NCBI RefSeq assembly: GCF_030272615.1
Contig: NC_081406.1
Location: forward strand, 464,282,072 to 464,346,071
From: Cryptomeria japonica
Taxonomy: Eukaryota > Streptophyta > Pinopsida > Cupressales > Cupressaceae
Direction of reading: 5' to 3'
Length of the DNA: 64,000 bases
The position numbers were made by a program, and so were the translations under genes. Shown piece by piece: positions 44,346-56,502 of the stretch. The notes under the pieces were generated by a model. That model did not search any database and was not told the DNA's origin. It saw only the letters and a list, made by a program, of their open reading frames with translations. The first letter of the stretch is position 1; each line of letters begins with the position of its first letter.

Positions 44346-44864
44346 AATCTAAACTTGTATATGTATAACGTATAGAGTTTGAACTCGACGTGATGTTGCA
44401 TTAATTAGATAACGAAAAATGGCTATTAATAGATAACGAAAATGGCAATGAATTTATGAAATTGCCAATAAAATATTTAGTTTTCCATAAATAACAAAAT
44501 ATTATCCAATAAAATTAAATAATTTTCAAATGGTAGATAAAAATCGCTAATACACTTAAATGATTTTTCCTTCGGAGTATAACTTTTCGCTTATACACTT
44601 ATATATTTTTCCTTTAAATGAAAAACATTTGCCTCCTACATTATATATTTTCCCCACACAATAATGAATTATTCACGAGGATTTTATGGAGTTTTCATAC
44701 CCTAAAAAAATATCCACCAATACAAATTATTATTTTTTTCAAATTTGAAAAAAATTTCACCATCAATATGAAATTTTCCCCCAAAAAATAATGTTTTATT
44801 CGAAAGGATTTTACACTTTTGATCGGGGGGTGGTTTCTTAAAGTTATCCCTATTGGCTAGTAAC

Positions 44865-45324
44865 CAGGATAGATTGGAGTGTAAATGGGAACTACCCAAG
44901 GAGGGATGGTATAAATTAAACTTTGATGGAGCAGTCAGAGGAGATCGAGGAATATTAGGTGCTAGATTTTTTATTTCAAAATGGGATGGAAGGATCATAG
45001 ATAAAATGACAAAGCCTTTAGAATAGGGTACCAACAATCAAGAAAATTCCAAGATTTGGTGTTAGGGCTTAAGAAATGTAGAGATCTAGATATAAAATTT
45101 TTAGAGATCCAAGGGGATTTTGCCACAGTAATCAATGAATTGAGAAGAGAGATAACACAAAATTAAAGATTAAATGCATTATTAAAAAAATCTTTAAGTA
45201 TTGTTAGCTCCTTTGAAGCAGAGTAGTTTTCAACCATATTTACAAGGAAGGAAATTGGGCAGCAAATGTTTTGGCTAATAAAGTAGCAGACGGTATTCAT
45301 ATAGATGTAGAGTATCCACTTTAA
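44865..45324 (+). pseudogene. LINE RNase H domain relic
   Basis: Reads LECKWELPKEGWYKLNFDGA (first catalytic Asp in NFDGA), RGDRGILGARFFISKWDGRI, GTNNQE, then after a shift GLKKCRDLDIKFLEIQGDFA, TVINELRREI, and finally FNHIYKEGNWAANVLANKVA, DGIHIDVEYPL and a stop at 45322-45324. This order (WYKLNFDGA, TNNQAE, GD, REGN.AAD.LAN) is typical of the RNase H at the C-terminus of plant L1-type LINE ORF2. RT and endonuclease are absent, so it is a 5'-truncated copy. It is not the same copy as the LINE at 61391. Confidence 0.85.
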
Positions 45325-45859
45325 GTCATGTTTGGTTTGTCAATTATTTTTATTAGTTTTGGTTTGGTAAGGTTTTAAAATCCTTTGGAGCGGGAATTCA
45401 ATCCGAATTTTGAAAATTAAAATGCAGACTTCTAGGCCCATAGTGATTTAAGTTGGAATGACACATCATCAATAATAAGAACGGGATAATAAGAACAGGC
45501 ATATTTTATTTAAAAAGTAAAAAGTAATAAGAAGTGAAGTGATGTAGACAAATTGTTAGGGAAAGTATTGATGAGTAAGAAAGCATGCGATCATAGCATC
45601 ATCATATAACATAATTGAGCGGGGATTCAAGAACTTTTTGCTAGATATGTCAAAGGAAGTACTCCCTTGCCAACTCTTTAGCCTAAAATCTTACAATGAT
45701 CACACGAGTGGAGTTGGATACATATATTGCAATAGATTTATTTTGTGTGTCTCCAAGGATTCATTATGGGATGTAAATTTTGCGTGAGAAGCTTCATCGC
45801 CTCTATTAAACCAAGATTTTATAACCATTCTTCATTCATTTTCTCTTTGTGTTTAGTAA
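45325..45859. other. Probable 3' tail of the LINE relic and unassigned sequence
   Basis: No ORF. It could be the 3' untranslated part of the LINE relic, but no poly(A) tail or target duplication is clear. Confidence 0.35.
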
Positions 45860-46533
45860 AGCTATGTGGATAATTTTAGTGGATACTAATATCAGGCTGG
45901 TACTGAAGAAGCGATAAATGGCACTCTTGGGTCCTATCATAGGTAAAATGCTTCAACAAGTGACAAATATTTCAAATCCACTCTTGTTGGATGTAATCTA
46001 TGACATACTCCAGGAGTTTAGTTTCTCATAGCCAACCATAGGTATAGAGTCAATACCGACATCCTGACTCATTTCTTGGCTACTATCTTGAAATTGGGGG
46101 AATCCAAAGTGGTAGCAGAATCTAATTATGTTTGAGGATTTTTAAGGCAAGCTTTTTGGGGGATATGGACAGAGCTCTCTATGAGAATGATCACAACCTT
46201 ATTATCCCTCCATCTTCCATTTACAGGTTAGCAAGTAGGAATGGAGTCCCAACACCTAGGTTTCCAATACTTTTCATATGGGATCAAGAGTGTTGGGAAG
46301 TGAGTATTCATTTGAAGAGAAGATGCTTAGACTTTATCAAAAAATTTATGGGATTTGCAGATGATGGAGTTTTGGTTCCCCCTATAGGGGATGATATTGA
46401 TGTCACTCTGCAGTGGGTTCGTGAGTTCAAACATTTGACTGGAAGGTGTGACAAAGATGATCCTTTCTCAGAGAGTGGGAGTAGCAACAACAGTGAAGAA
46501 GATGAGGAAGGCCTAGTTATAGGGAGGGAGTGA
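45860..46533 (+). pseudogene. Decayed ORF of unknown family
   Basis: The last frame (46132-46533) encodes RLASRNGVPTPRFPILFIWD, QECWEVSIHLKRRCLDFIKK, then GDDIDVTLQWVREFKHLTG and an acidic Ser-rich tail (SESGSSNNSEEDEEG). Upstream, two other frames give coding-looking phrases (LLGPIIGKMLQQVTNISNPL, then RVNTDILTHFLATILKLGES) that join it by frameshifts near 46040 and 46140. It thus looks like the remains of a protein of more than 200 residues rather than a chance ORF. I do not recognise it. It lies about 0.5 kb downstream of the LINE RNase H relic, inside the pair of direct repeats. Confidence 0.45.
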
Positions 46534-47002
46534 GCCCAATATTGACTTATAGCCCTATCATGGTGTTGATAATATATACATGATAATATTTAGAAAGGTA
46601 TGTATGGTCGAGATATGATAGTAAAATATCTCTGGCTTTATTAATTGTCAGAGATAGTAGATCTACTATGGTTTCCATCCCTATTTTTCTATTTAGGGAT
46701 TGTTGTAGCTTAGAAGTCTCCTCCGAGATAAATTAGTAGTGATATGGCTCAATATATGATTTAAAGAGATCTGAGAAGGTTTATTTTTTAAGATGTAAAT
46801 TTCTTCTTATATTAATACAAAATGACTATATGCCCTTTACCGAGCAAAATATATAAATCTGATTGTATAATTAAACATAGCTATTATATCATTTAAATTC
46901 TCATCATAACCTAATTGTACAATTAAATTGTAGAGAAACTAACAAATTAGGTTTATGTTATAATTGACATCTTTTTAAGATAAATAATGTACTATTATGC
47001 TT
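46534..47002. other. AT-rich stretch, nothing recognised
   Basis: No ORF, repeat or RNA gene is recognisable here. Confidence 0.4.
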
Positions 47003-47335
47003 ATCCTAACCCTAACTTTGATGTAAACCCTAAACATAATTGTAACCTTGACACTAAACCCTAACCATAAATGTCCCTAATATTAAATCGCATCCATAAC
47101 CCTAATCCTAAACACAATCTAAATTGTAATCCTAAACCCTAACGCTAACCATAATCCTCAACCAAAATCAAACCCTAACATTGATGCTAACCGCAACCAT
47201 GATAGAAATCCTAATCATTATCATAAGCCTAATGGTAAACTCTAACCCTAATCATAGACCTAACCCGAACCATGATGTAAACGTTAACCCTGACAATAAC
47301 AATAAACTTAACCCTATCACCAACCATAACCATAA
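47003..47335 (+). repeat. Degenerate telomere-like CCCTAA tract
   Basis: Phrases such as CCTAACCCTAAC, AAACCCTAAAC, CTAAACCCTAACC and TAACCCTAATCCTAA are scattered through about 330 bp of C-containing, G-poor text on this strand. Plant telomeres are (CCCTAAA)n. The array is heavily mutated, so it is an interstitial relic or a satellite derived from it. Confidence 0.75.
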
Positions 47336-47554
47336 TACTCATGATTAAATAAAGTTTAATATATCTTAGATTTTAGTATTTGCTTTGATCTTGCAACACA
47401 TATATATTATAAAAAATAGTCTAAATAGATATATAAAATTTCATATATCTTTGTGTAATAATATAATAATATAAATTATTTTAATAGAAAGGTACTATAT
47501 AAAATTATATATTGATTTATTTTATGTTTTCCATATTGTGCCGCATGACTTTGG

Positions 47555-47629
47555 CTAGCATATATACCTTAAATTTTAATTTAATCTATTTTATATAGAT
47601 TAAATTACAACTTAAGGTATATATGCTAG
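47555..47629. repeat. 75-bp near-perfect palindrome
   Basis: CTAGCATATATACCTTAA (47555-47572) pairs perfectly with TTAAGGTATATATGCTAG (47612-47629). The inner arms (47573-47589 with 47596-47611) continue with about two mismatches around a loop of about 6 nt. Confidence 0.9.
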
Positions 47630-47977
47630 TTCTTAAGCCTTCCTTACTTTCAATCATATAGAGCACTTTCTAAATTGAGGAGGAAAGGAATCATTGTACA
47701 ATGGTAGCAAAGGTAGAGTGTAAAGGTGTGAATATGTTAACAAAGAACTTTATTTTGTATCTTCAATTTGACAACCATTTAGACATCAAAAAGTTGATTT
47801 ATTTTCAATATTTCTTTTTATTATTTAGTTTAAACAATTGTATTTCTATATTTATCTAAAAATTATAGTTTAATTTAAAAAAAATTCTATTTATTTTTTA
47901 TTTATTTTGAAATTATTATGTTTATATTAAATTAAATAAAGAACAAATAGAAATAAAATTTTAAAATACAGCTATAT

Positions 47978-48340
47978 TTTTAGATAATTGTATTTAAAAT
48001 AAATGATTAATTAAAAATATTGAAAATAAATAAAAATAAAATTTTAAAAATGAATCTAAAAAAATATTAAGATCTTAAGGAAAATTAATTTCTTTTAATA
48101 AAATATGTTTTTGATATTTTGTAAAATAATAGTAAATATAATAGTTTGCAATAAAATAAAATAAATTTTAATAAATGAAATAGCTTAAAAATTGATATCA
48201 TTTTAGATTTTCTCAAGAGTGTTGAAAATATTTATACCAATTTATATAATATATACAATAATATTATAAAAAAAAATATAATCTTCTAAATGCGATAATT
48301 ATCAAGTGAATAAAATAATCTAAACTACTATATATTTAAT
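47978..48340 (+). repeat. Right copy of the ~370-bp direct repeat
   Basis: The same ordered landmarks as at 43963-44345, with scattered differences and a short indel near 48058. The two copies lie about 4.0 kb apart in the same orientation. Confidence 0.8.
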
Positions 48341-48550
48341 CTTTAATAAAAACATAATTCTCAAGTGAATAAAATTAATAATAAGAAGAAGCATCTACCT
48401 TTACCAATTTATACAATATATACAATAATATTATAAAAAAATATATAATCTTCTAAATGTAATAATTCTCAAGTGAATAATATAATCTAAACTATTATAT
48501 ATATAATCTTTAATAAAAACATAATTCTCAAGTGAATAAAATTAATAAGA
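48235..48550 (+). repeat. 167-bp tandem duplication
   Basis: Unit 1 is 48235-48401 and unit 2 is 48402 to about 48550. Both contain TACCAATTTAT, CAATAATATTATAAAAA, ATAATCTTCTAAATG and TTAATAAAAACATAATTCTC. It extends the 3' end of the right direct repeat, which suggests slippage or unequal exchange. Confidence 0.85.
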
Positions 48551-48703
48551 TTTAATGACATCGTGGTAAACAATGAAAATTAATTGAATTCAATAACAGT
48601 ACAAGCTGTGCGGGTATTAGGTAATTAATGTAAGAAAACCAGTGGTTAATTCACTTCTTTGCCGCCTGTTTTGTGAACTAATAAAGAGGCATTACAAAGT
48701 TAT

Positions 48704-48784
48704 GTCTTAACAACAAAAAAAACAAAGAAGAAGAAAGAGTCGTTGTCTTAACAACAAAAAAACAAAGAAGAAGAAAGAGTCGCT
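48704..48784 (+). repeat. 41-bp tandem duplication before the candidate exon
   Basis: GTCTTAACAACAAAAAA followed by ACAAAGAAGAAGAAAGAGTC occurs at 48704 and again at 48745, differing by one A and one T. It would lie in the 5' untranslated region of the candidate exon. Confidence 0.85.
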
Positions 48785-48827
48785 GTCTGCAGATCGCTAT
48801 CTGCAGTTGCTTTGTTTTGTATGAGCT

Positions 48828-49034
48828 ATGGATGGAAAAGCGTCAACCTCCCCTTCGCCTGCAAAACGCAGTGGAGAGTCAAAGAAACAGAAGGAGAAGA
48901 AGAATTCGCAAAAGAGAGCCCTGCGCAGGAGGCATAATCTCAACCACAGCCTGCAGATGTATCATGACAAGCATAAGCACGAGCACAGTCCCGTCTCATC
49001 CACACTTAATCTACACAATGCAACTTATTTAAGT
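48828..49034 (+). CDS. Candidate first exon of an unidentified host gene
   Basis: From ATG 48828 the frame reads MDGKASTSPSPAKRSGESKK, then a basic stretch (QKEKKNSQKRALRRRH) and a His-rich segment (QMYHDKHKHEHSPVSS). 69 codons end in phase 0 at a good 5' splice site, GTAAGT at 49035-49040. Base composition is richer in G and C than the surroundings, and the basic stretch could act as a nuclear signal. An out-of-frame ATG at 48817 lies just upstream. No following exon is convincing, since duplications and retroelements come next, so the gene may be truncated, have a very long intron, or not exist. Confidence 0.35.
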
Positions 49035-49040
49035 GTAAGT

Positions 49041-50123
49041 CCAACAAGTGATGTCCAGAGAAATAATTGGTTGTGTTCCTGACATGGTGTTTCACTCCTT
49101 GTGTGCAATGTTTTAGTTTGCCCCGATTTGCCATCATATTTCTCCTTGTATTTTTATTGTATGCGAAAATGCATGTGGTTTAGAATGAAAAAACTTTGTT
49201 TTGTGAGAGGATGTTTCCTTGTGTCATAAGCTTTTTTTCTATTTGTATGGGTTCATGATTTATCATTCTTATGTATTCGCAACTTAGATTTAGATGATGT
49301 TTTAATGTATGCGAAAACCCCTTCTGTTTTTTTTTTTCCCCTCTTTCAAGAGGATGTATAATTCTGGCTGTATCCAATCTTATGTATTTGCAACTCAGAT
49401 TTAGATCATTTTTTAGTGTATGCGAAAACCCCTTCTGTTTTTTTTTTTTCCCTCTTTCAAGAGAATGTATAATTCTGGTTGTATCCAATTTTCAATTCGC
49501 TTGGGTTTATCACCGGGGACCTAAACCCACAAGAATTGAACACTTTCCTTTTGGTGATTGCTCCAACTTGTACGCTACAATTTCGTTGATGGTTTTAATT
49601 TTTGCAATGGCTTAGGTTTTGTTATGGAATATAACTAAGGTCTTATTTATAAATTTGGAGTGGGTAGGGTTGTATAGTTCAAACCAACATAAGGTAAATG
49701 GAAAAAACAAATCATCTAGTGGAATGCTTGCATGAGTGTACTCTCATACATCAAAATGGTGTCTTGTTTGGTGGTGATCTTAAAAAACTGATATCTTGTT
49801 TGGTGGTGATCTAGTATAGGAGTTGTCCTCCTAATTTTATTTTTAGATGTCTATGAAGTTATTTGATTGTCCATGAACTTGAAGTTTGGAAGATATATAA
49901 GATTTTTTCAGCTTTACATAGGGTAGAATAATCCCCTACTCCAGGGGCATTTGCTGTTATATTCTTAAGTCTTAACAGCTTCAGTTGATATCATAGTTAA
50001 TGAAAACTTATTGTAAAGACATGTTAATAACAATGTAGTGTTTGTAGCCAAATGAAGAAATAAATCATATAAATGCAAACCAAATTCTTTGTTACTAGTG
50101 GACATTATTATAATTTCTTGGAT
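49041..50123. other. Sequence between the candidate exon and the tandem array
   Basis: It holds a 111-bp tandem duplication (49270-49380 and 49381-49490), each unit with TATGTATTYGCAAC, TATGCGAAAACCCCTTCTG and a T run. A short frame near 49496-49615 (FAWVYHRGPKPTRIEHFPFG) has coding-like composition but no supporting splice context. The rest is AT-rich with nothing recognised. Confidence 0.45.
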
Positions 50124-51973
50124 TATATTTCATGCCTGTGTGCACTTCATGTCTTATGGTACTTATGTATACTTGCTTCATGCCTTAAGTCAATTCATGT
50201 GAATACTTCATGCATACACTTCATGATTTACATGTATTTGTGCCTTATGTGTATATTCTATGTTTTGCATGGATGCTTCTTGCCTTATGTAATTCATTTG
50301 TATACTTTGTACTTTACACCTTATGTGTATTCATGTGTATGACTCATGCCTTATGTATTCATCTGTATGCTTCATACTTGATGTATTGGATTCATTCATA
50401 AAGTGTTTCTATATACCTTTCTCATGTATGCTTCTGCCTCTATGTGTATTGCCTCCCATGTGTTCATCCATGGATGTGCTTTGTATCTTATGCAATTGTT
50501 TCATGTACTTTCAGCACTAATTTTTTTTGTTTTGAATGAATGCCCCTTATCTTACATGTTTCAATGTGATTGAATATGGTTAGTTATTCCATGAGTATGC
50601 TTTATGAGTACTTATAAATGGGGTGATTGTTTTAAATCACCTGGGCCCTTCTTTTTGCAAACATGGGTTTCATACTCCTAATAACATGGGAAGGACAACA
50701 TAGGGATTACTGAAACATGACGATACCATGAAAATCTATAGGATGAAAGAATGTGTAAGAGTAATATAGGAAGGAAGAATGTGTAAGAGTACAACTGCTC
50801 AAACCATGAGGTGATAATATAAGAACTTGATGAGTATAGAGATTTTGCCCATAAATCATCATAACAAGAGAAAGGAAACATGTTGAGAATGCAGTCAGAC
50901 AAAGATAATATTAGCCATGTTGAATTTATTCATGATATATTTAATACCAATCTACCACCTAAGTTTACCAATACGTCAATATCCAATCATAACAATCTAT
51001 ATGGTTACAGACTGTACAACATGAAGGAGTGATACCAGACTTAATTAATTGAGATCTTATTCATTACCCACCTCTATTTGGTAACTATGATGTCAGTGAC
51101 ATTCACGATGCCCACTAAAATTTTTCATTGACTAAACAATTTCCAAAATTAATACATACTCTTTATGGATATTAAGATTAAGCCAAGTTATTATTATTAA
51201 CTTTTCATGTTGTCATCTAGATCAAACATCTTGCACATTCTCTAATTAATACAACCTCTACATTCTGGGAAATTTATCCCTCTAATTGGGGATTCAGACA
51301 TATTCATCCAACAAATTATAAATCAATAAGCTTAGACATATCTCATATATGTATTCCTCTCATGAATAGTATGTAATGATAGAGTAAAATCATCATTTGT
51401 GGTTTCCTTAGAATAACTCCTGCAATTAGAAGTGATACTCAAAAACAGTATTTATCATTTCACAAACTCCTTATCACAAAATGTTATGTTGAAAATTTGT
51501 ACCAAGCGTGACTAAAAATAATCATCTTCCACGATATCAAACCCCTTTACAAATGTTATAGCATTTTATCATTTCTCGAGCAATGGTGTTAGGCTACAAC
51601 TACCATACAAAACAACAATATTTAGTGAACAAATTTCTAAGGGCCCCATTCTATAAGGCATTGGGAGCATGATAATCTCACAATTAAGGTCATTTTTCAA
51701 ATCATCATATTGCCAACCTAACTAGTTTTTGCAAACACAATTGGATGGCCTTGATCCTTTCCTCTAGAAGAGAGCAAGCTTGTCTTAAGCTAAATCATGC
51801 CAATTTCCCACTATTGGTTATAACTCACACTCAAATTAAAGGTAAAAGCATATATGCCTTAATTCAGACCTACAACATGTAGCAATATCAGAGTAGAGTC
51901 ATCTTGAGCACTACCATTGTGATCACCCTAATTTGAAATTGCTTGAGGACAAGCAATCTGGGGAAGGGAAGAC
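50124..51973 (+). mobile_element. Tandem LTR array: partial internal region 1
   Basis: Homologous to 54637-56502 and 59399-61241. It contains no credible gag or pol. The first 400 bp is a low-complexity field of CATGCCTTATGTGTATTC-like words, which gives spurious Cys/Tyr-rich ORFs. The end has TTGCTT(gaggac)AAGCAA (51939-51956) and the purine tract GGGGAAGGGAAGA before the LTR. The left end lacks the first roughly 600 bp seen in the other copies. Confidence 0.8.
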
Positions 51974-54052
51974 TATCATGTCCCCACATTTATAGTAGAA
52001 ATAATTACTATAGCTTTTGCCATATAAAATTATATGTTAAAAACATATCAAAATTATATTATATCACACTAACATTAAAATAATATTATATATTATCAAT
52101 TTACATTTTATATTGAATGATGTTATTATATTAATAATAAATAATATTATATTATGAATTTAAATTTTTTATTGAATTTTATTATATTAACAATACACAT
52201 TATATTATAATGGTGGTTTGTATTAAAACTTATATTATTTCTGTTAACCAATTAATCCCTATATTTACCAAGGCCCGAAATGTACAAAAACTGCCAGCAA
52301 GGATAATAAAAGAGAAATGTACAGAAACTGCCAGCAAGGATAAGAAAAGAGAAGAGGGCCTGTAATGGAATATAATAGCTGATATTATATATATAAAATT
52401 TTATATGGTCTTAATTAAATTAATGGAATTAATATGATATAAAGTTCAGAATAAAATAATGTATAAAAATTAAAATAGCATTAAAATGATTATACATGAG
52501 AACACTATTGGACATAAGACACACACATATATATCTGTTAATGAATTCAAAAGGAATAAGGTAATCAAATTCAGTTTTTATAAGTTGCTAAAATACTGTA
52601 CCATGCTAATAACATAAAATACAAGAATAACAATCAATGAATAATTCTGATTTAAAGTAATACTAACACAAATAACTGTTAACAATCTGATATAAGACAC
52701 TAAGGCAATGTAATATGATGAAGTATAATAACCATGTCAAGTACAAATTGATTATCATAATTAGTTCAACTAAATGAAATATATGACTTCATTGGAATAT
52801 CATAAAAGGTTCATTGTAAATGAGGGACTCTCTTAAGTATGCCACTCCATAGTGGATGCGTAACACCTCCCACATGGAGCCAAGAGGGGTGAAGCATCTG
52901 CTCTTGGGCTTAAGAGAGAAGGTGGTTGTGATGAGGGGGAGCGATGATAGAACACCTCACTGGGTATGCCACTCAATGATTGATGCCTAACACCTGCCAT
53001 ATCGAGCCAAGGGGGATATGGTATTCTACCCTTGGGCCTAGGAGGGATGGTTTCTAGGACACCCTATCCAACTAATGGACTAAAGGAATTGATTAGTAAC
53101 TGACTTACAAACTAACTTTATATAATAATATGATTATTTCTTGAGTTATTGGGTTCGGCCCCCTAGACCCTTGGTACTGGTCCGATACGGTCCTGGTTCG
53201 AGGTTTAGGTTTGCTTAGCCTATGGTTCGGATAGGGTTTGTGGTTCACAGGCTTGGTTCGAACTAGGGCAAACCCAAGATGACCCAGGGTCGAACCCAAG
53301 AGGACCCAAGACGAACCCAGGGGTCTGATAGCCCAAAAATGGATTTTTTTTTTGCAAAATATTTTTTTTTGAATTCCACCACATAAAAAATTAAAATGAC
53401 CCTATGTCTCAAGCCACACACCTATGCATCTTACAACCAAGAGAGAAGCACAAGTCTTTACGAAAGAACAAGTCAGAAATCACAATTCCCTTATGGGAGA
53501 ATGCACCTTGATCAAAATTTTGACTTCTTTGGCCTGGTTCCTGACATCTTAACAAAGCAGAAAATTGATGCACACCATGGAGTTCCATGTGGGTTTGAAG
53601 GTTGTAATTTGTTGTTGGCAGTGGGGGCAGAACTCCTCGACCCCGCCCTCTATAGTGAAAGGGAGCGCGCCCTAGGCGCTGCCCTAGGACCGTGCGAGGG
53701 GCACTGCATATATATATATAATTTACATGTTTTTGTACTAACGAACCCAAACCCCTTTTTAAAATTTTGCCATATCAGCGTACCAGGTTCTTTGAACCCG
53801 AATCGGTGCCCGAACCCGAACTGGTAACTTAGATTATATCCCACAATTATAATTCTAACAACCATTAATATAGCAAATTTGATATCAATTAATATAGTTC
53901 ATTTTTTAGTTTAAGTATTATTTCATATATGCTCTCTAATTTTATTGTAGGAAAACAGTATACAAAGGTACACCTATAAAACCCAATTACCTATTTATAG
54001 ATTTGGCCAAATTTAGGTTAATTTAAAGTTTAACTAATTAGGGGACATTGCA
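51974..54052 (+). repeat. Tandem LTR array: LTR 1 (2079 bp)
   Basis: It starts TATCATGTCCCCACATTT (TG has become TA), ends GGGGACATTGCA, and is followed by GTGGTATCACAGCATG, a tRNA-iMet-like primer site. It contains GC-rich segments with repeated CGAACCCAAG and GACCCAAG words (53150-53330), and a GCGCCCTAGGCGCTGCCC cluster (about 53668-53690). Minus ORF 53409-53750 has a counterpart in LTR 2 but no recognisable domain. Confidence 0.85.
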
Positions 54053-56502
54053 GTGGTATCACAGCATGATTCTGCCAGCTTGTTGGATAAAACAACTACT
54101 CAGTTAGGACTAATTATTCCAGTCTCTTCTCAAATAAATAAAAAATTGAATTGGTTAGGCCAACATTGTATTCTTATGAGTGTGCCTTTAACTGCTTCAT
54201 GTCTTACATTTTTCTTATGTGTTTTGAGCATGTCTACTCCATGGGTGTTTTATATGTAAGCTTTCCTCATGTATACCTTGTGCTTGCACCATGTCTATCA
54301 TGTGTCTGGCATATGTGTTTTATATGTTATGTGTATTTGTGTTACTTCATGAATGAGATGTTTTCAGATGTCTATTCCATGAATACCTCTCTCTTGTATG
54401 CTTCATGATCAATGTGTCTTTAGCATGTCCACTCCATAAGTACCTTTCTCATATATGCTTGTACCTTTTGTGTATTTATGTATTCCTTCATGGTTTAAAT
54501 GTATGATTCATGTCTTGCATGTATTCATATGTATGGTTCGTGCCTTACATAGCTCCTTCATGCCTTGTGTGCATTACTTGATGCCTTGCATTCAGTCATG
54601 TATGTTGCGTCTTGGCTTACATGTATCCATTATTTCATGCCTATGTGCACTTCATGTCTTTTGGTACTTATGTATACTTGCGTCATGCCTTAAGTGAATT
54701 CATGTGTATACTTCATGCATACACTTCATGCTTTACATGTATTCGTGCCTTATGTGTATATTCTATGTTTTGCATGGATGCTTCTTGCCTTATGTATTTC
54801 ATTTGTATACTTTGCACTTTACACCTTACGTATATTCGTGTGTATGACACATGCCTTACGTATTCATCCGTATGCTTCATACTTGATGCATTGGATTCAT
54901 TCATACTTGATGTATTGGATTCATTCATAAATTGTTTCTGTATACCTTTCTCATGTATGCTTCCGCCTCTATGTGTATTGCCTCCCATGTGTTCATCCAT
55001 GGATGTGCTTTGTATCTTATGCAATTGTTTCATGTACTTCTAGCATGAATTCTTTTTGTTTTGAATGAATGCTCCTTATCTTACATGTTTCAATGTGATT
55101 GAATATGCTTAGTTATTCCATGAGTATGCTTTATGAGTACTTATAAATGGGGTAATTGTTTTAAATCACCTAGGCCCTTCTTTTTGCAAAGATGGGTTTC
55201 ATACACCTAATAACATGGGAAGGACAACATAGGGATTACGAAAACATGTTGATACTATGAAAATTTATTGAATGGAAGAATGTGTAAGAGTAATATAGGA
55301 AGGAAGAATGTGTAAGAGTACAATTGCTCAAACCATGAGGTGATAATATAAGAACTTGATGAGTATAGAGATTTTGCCCATAAATCATCATCAGAGGAGA
55401 AAGGAAACATGTTGAGAATGCAGTTAGACAAAGATAATACTAGCCATGTTCAATTTATTCATGATATATTTAATACCAATCTACCACCTAAGTTTACCAA
55501 TACGTGAATATTCAATCATAACAATCTATATGGTTATAGACTCAACGACACAAACGAGCGATACGAGACTTAATTAATTGAGATCTTATTCATTACCCAC
55601 CTCTATTTGGTAACTATGATGTCAGTGACATTCACGTTGCCCATTGAAATTTTTCATTGACTAAACATTTTTCAATATTAATACATACTCTTTATGGATA
55701 TTAAGATTAAGCCAAGTTATTATTATTAACTTTTCATGTTGTCATCTAGATCAAACATCTTGCATATTCTCTAATTAATACAACCTCTACATTCTGGGAA
55801 ATTTATCCCTCTAATTGGGGATTCAGACATATTCATCCAGCAAATTATAAATCAATAAATTTAGACATATCTCATATATGTATTCCTCTCATGAACAGTA
55901 TGTAATGATAGAGTAAAATCATCATTTGTTGTTTCCTTACAATAACTCCTGCAATCAGAAGTGATACTCAAAAACAACATTTATCATTTCACAAACTGTT
56001 TATCACAAATTGTTATGTTCAAAATTTGTACCAAGCATGACTGAACATAATCATCTTCCATGATATCAAACCCCTTTACAAATGTTATAGCATTTTGTCA
56101 TCTCTCGAGCAATGGTGTTAGGCTACAACTACCATACAAAACAACAATATTTAGTGACCAAATTTCTAAGGGCCCCATTCCATAAGGCATAGGCAGCATG
56201 ACAATCTCACAATTAAGGTCATTTTTGAAATCATCATATTGCCAACCTAACCAATTTTTGCAAACACAATTGGATGGCCTTGATCCTTTCCTCTAGAAGA
56301 GAGTGGGCTTGTCTTAAGTTAAATCATGCCAATTTCCCACTATTGGTTATAGCTCACACTCAAATTAAAAGTAAAAGCACATATGCCTTAATTCAATTCT
56401 ACAACATGTAGTAATATCAGAGTAGAGTCATCTTGAGCACTACCATTGTGATCACCCTAATTTGAAATTGGTTGAGGACAAGTAATCTGGGGAAGGGGAG
56501 AC
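54053..56502 (+). mobile_element. Tandem LTR array: internal region 2 (2450 bp, non-coding)
   Basis: It begins with the primer site and ends with the hairpin and purine tract before LTR 2. No retroviral domain is readable in any frame. The listed ORFs (54151-54408, 54455-54697, 54612-55043) come from the CATG/CTTATG low-complexity field. This is the layout of a LARD-type non-autonomous derivative of a Ty3/gypsy element. Confidence 0.82.

Noticed and set aside
49496-49615. Second exon of the 48828 gene candidate
   Set aside because: The reading frame looks coding-like, but no clear acceptor/donor pair or shared phase supports it.
50073-50520. Long Cys/Tyr-rich ORFs resembling membrane proteins (also 54151-55043 and 58817-59804)
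   Set aside because: All arise from low-complexity CATG/CTTATG words in several frames at once. They look hydrophobic only because of TTT/TGT/TAT codons.
53409-53750. Minus ORF conserved between LTR 1 and LTR 2 (58185-58532)
   Set aside because: Conservation is what two copies of one LTR would show. The frame crosses an AT microsatellite and a GC cluster and has no domain.
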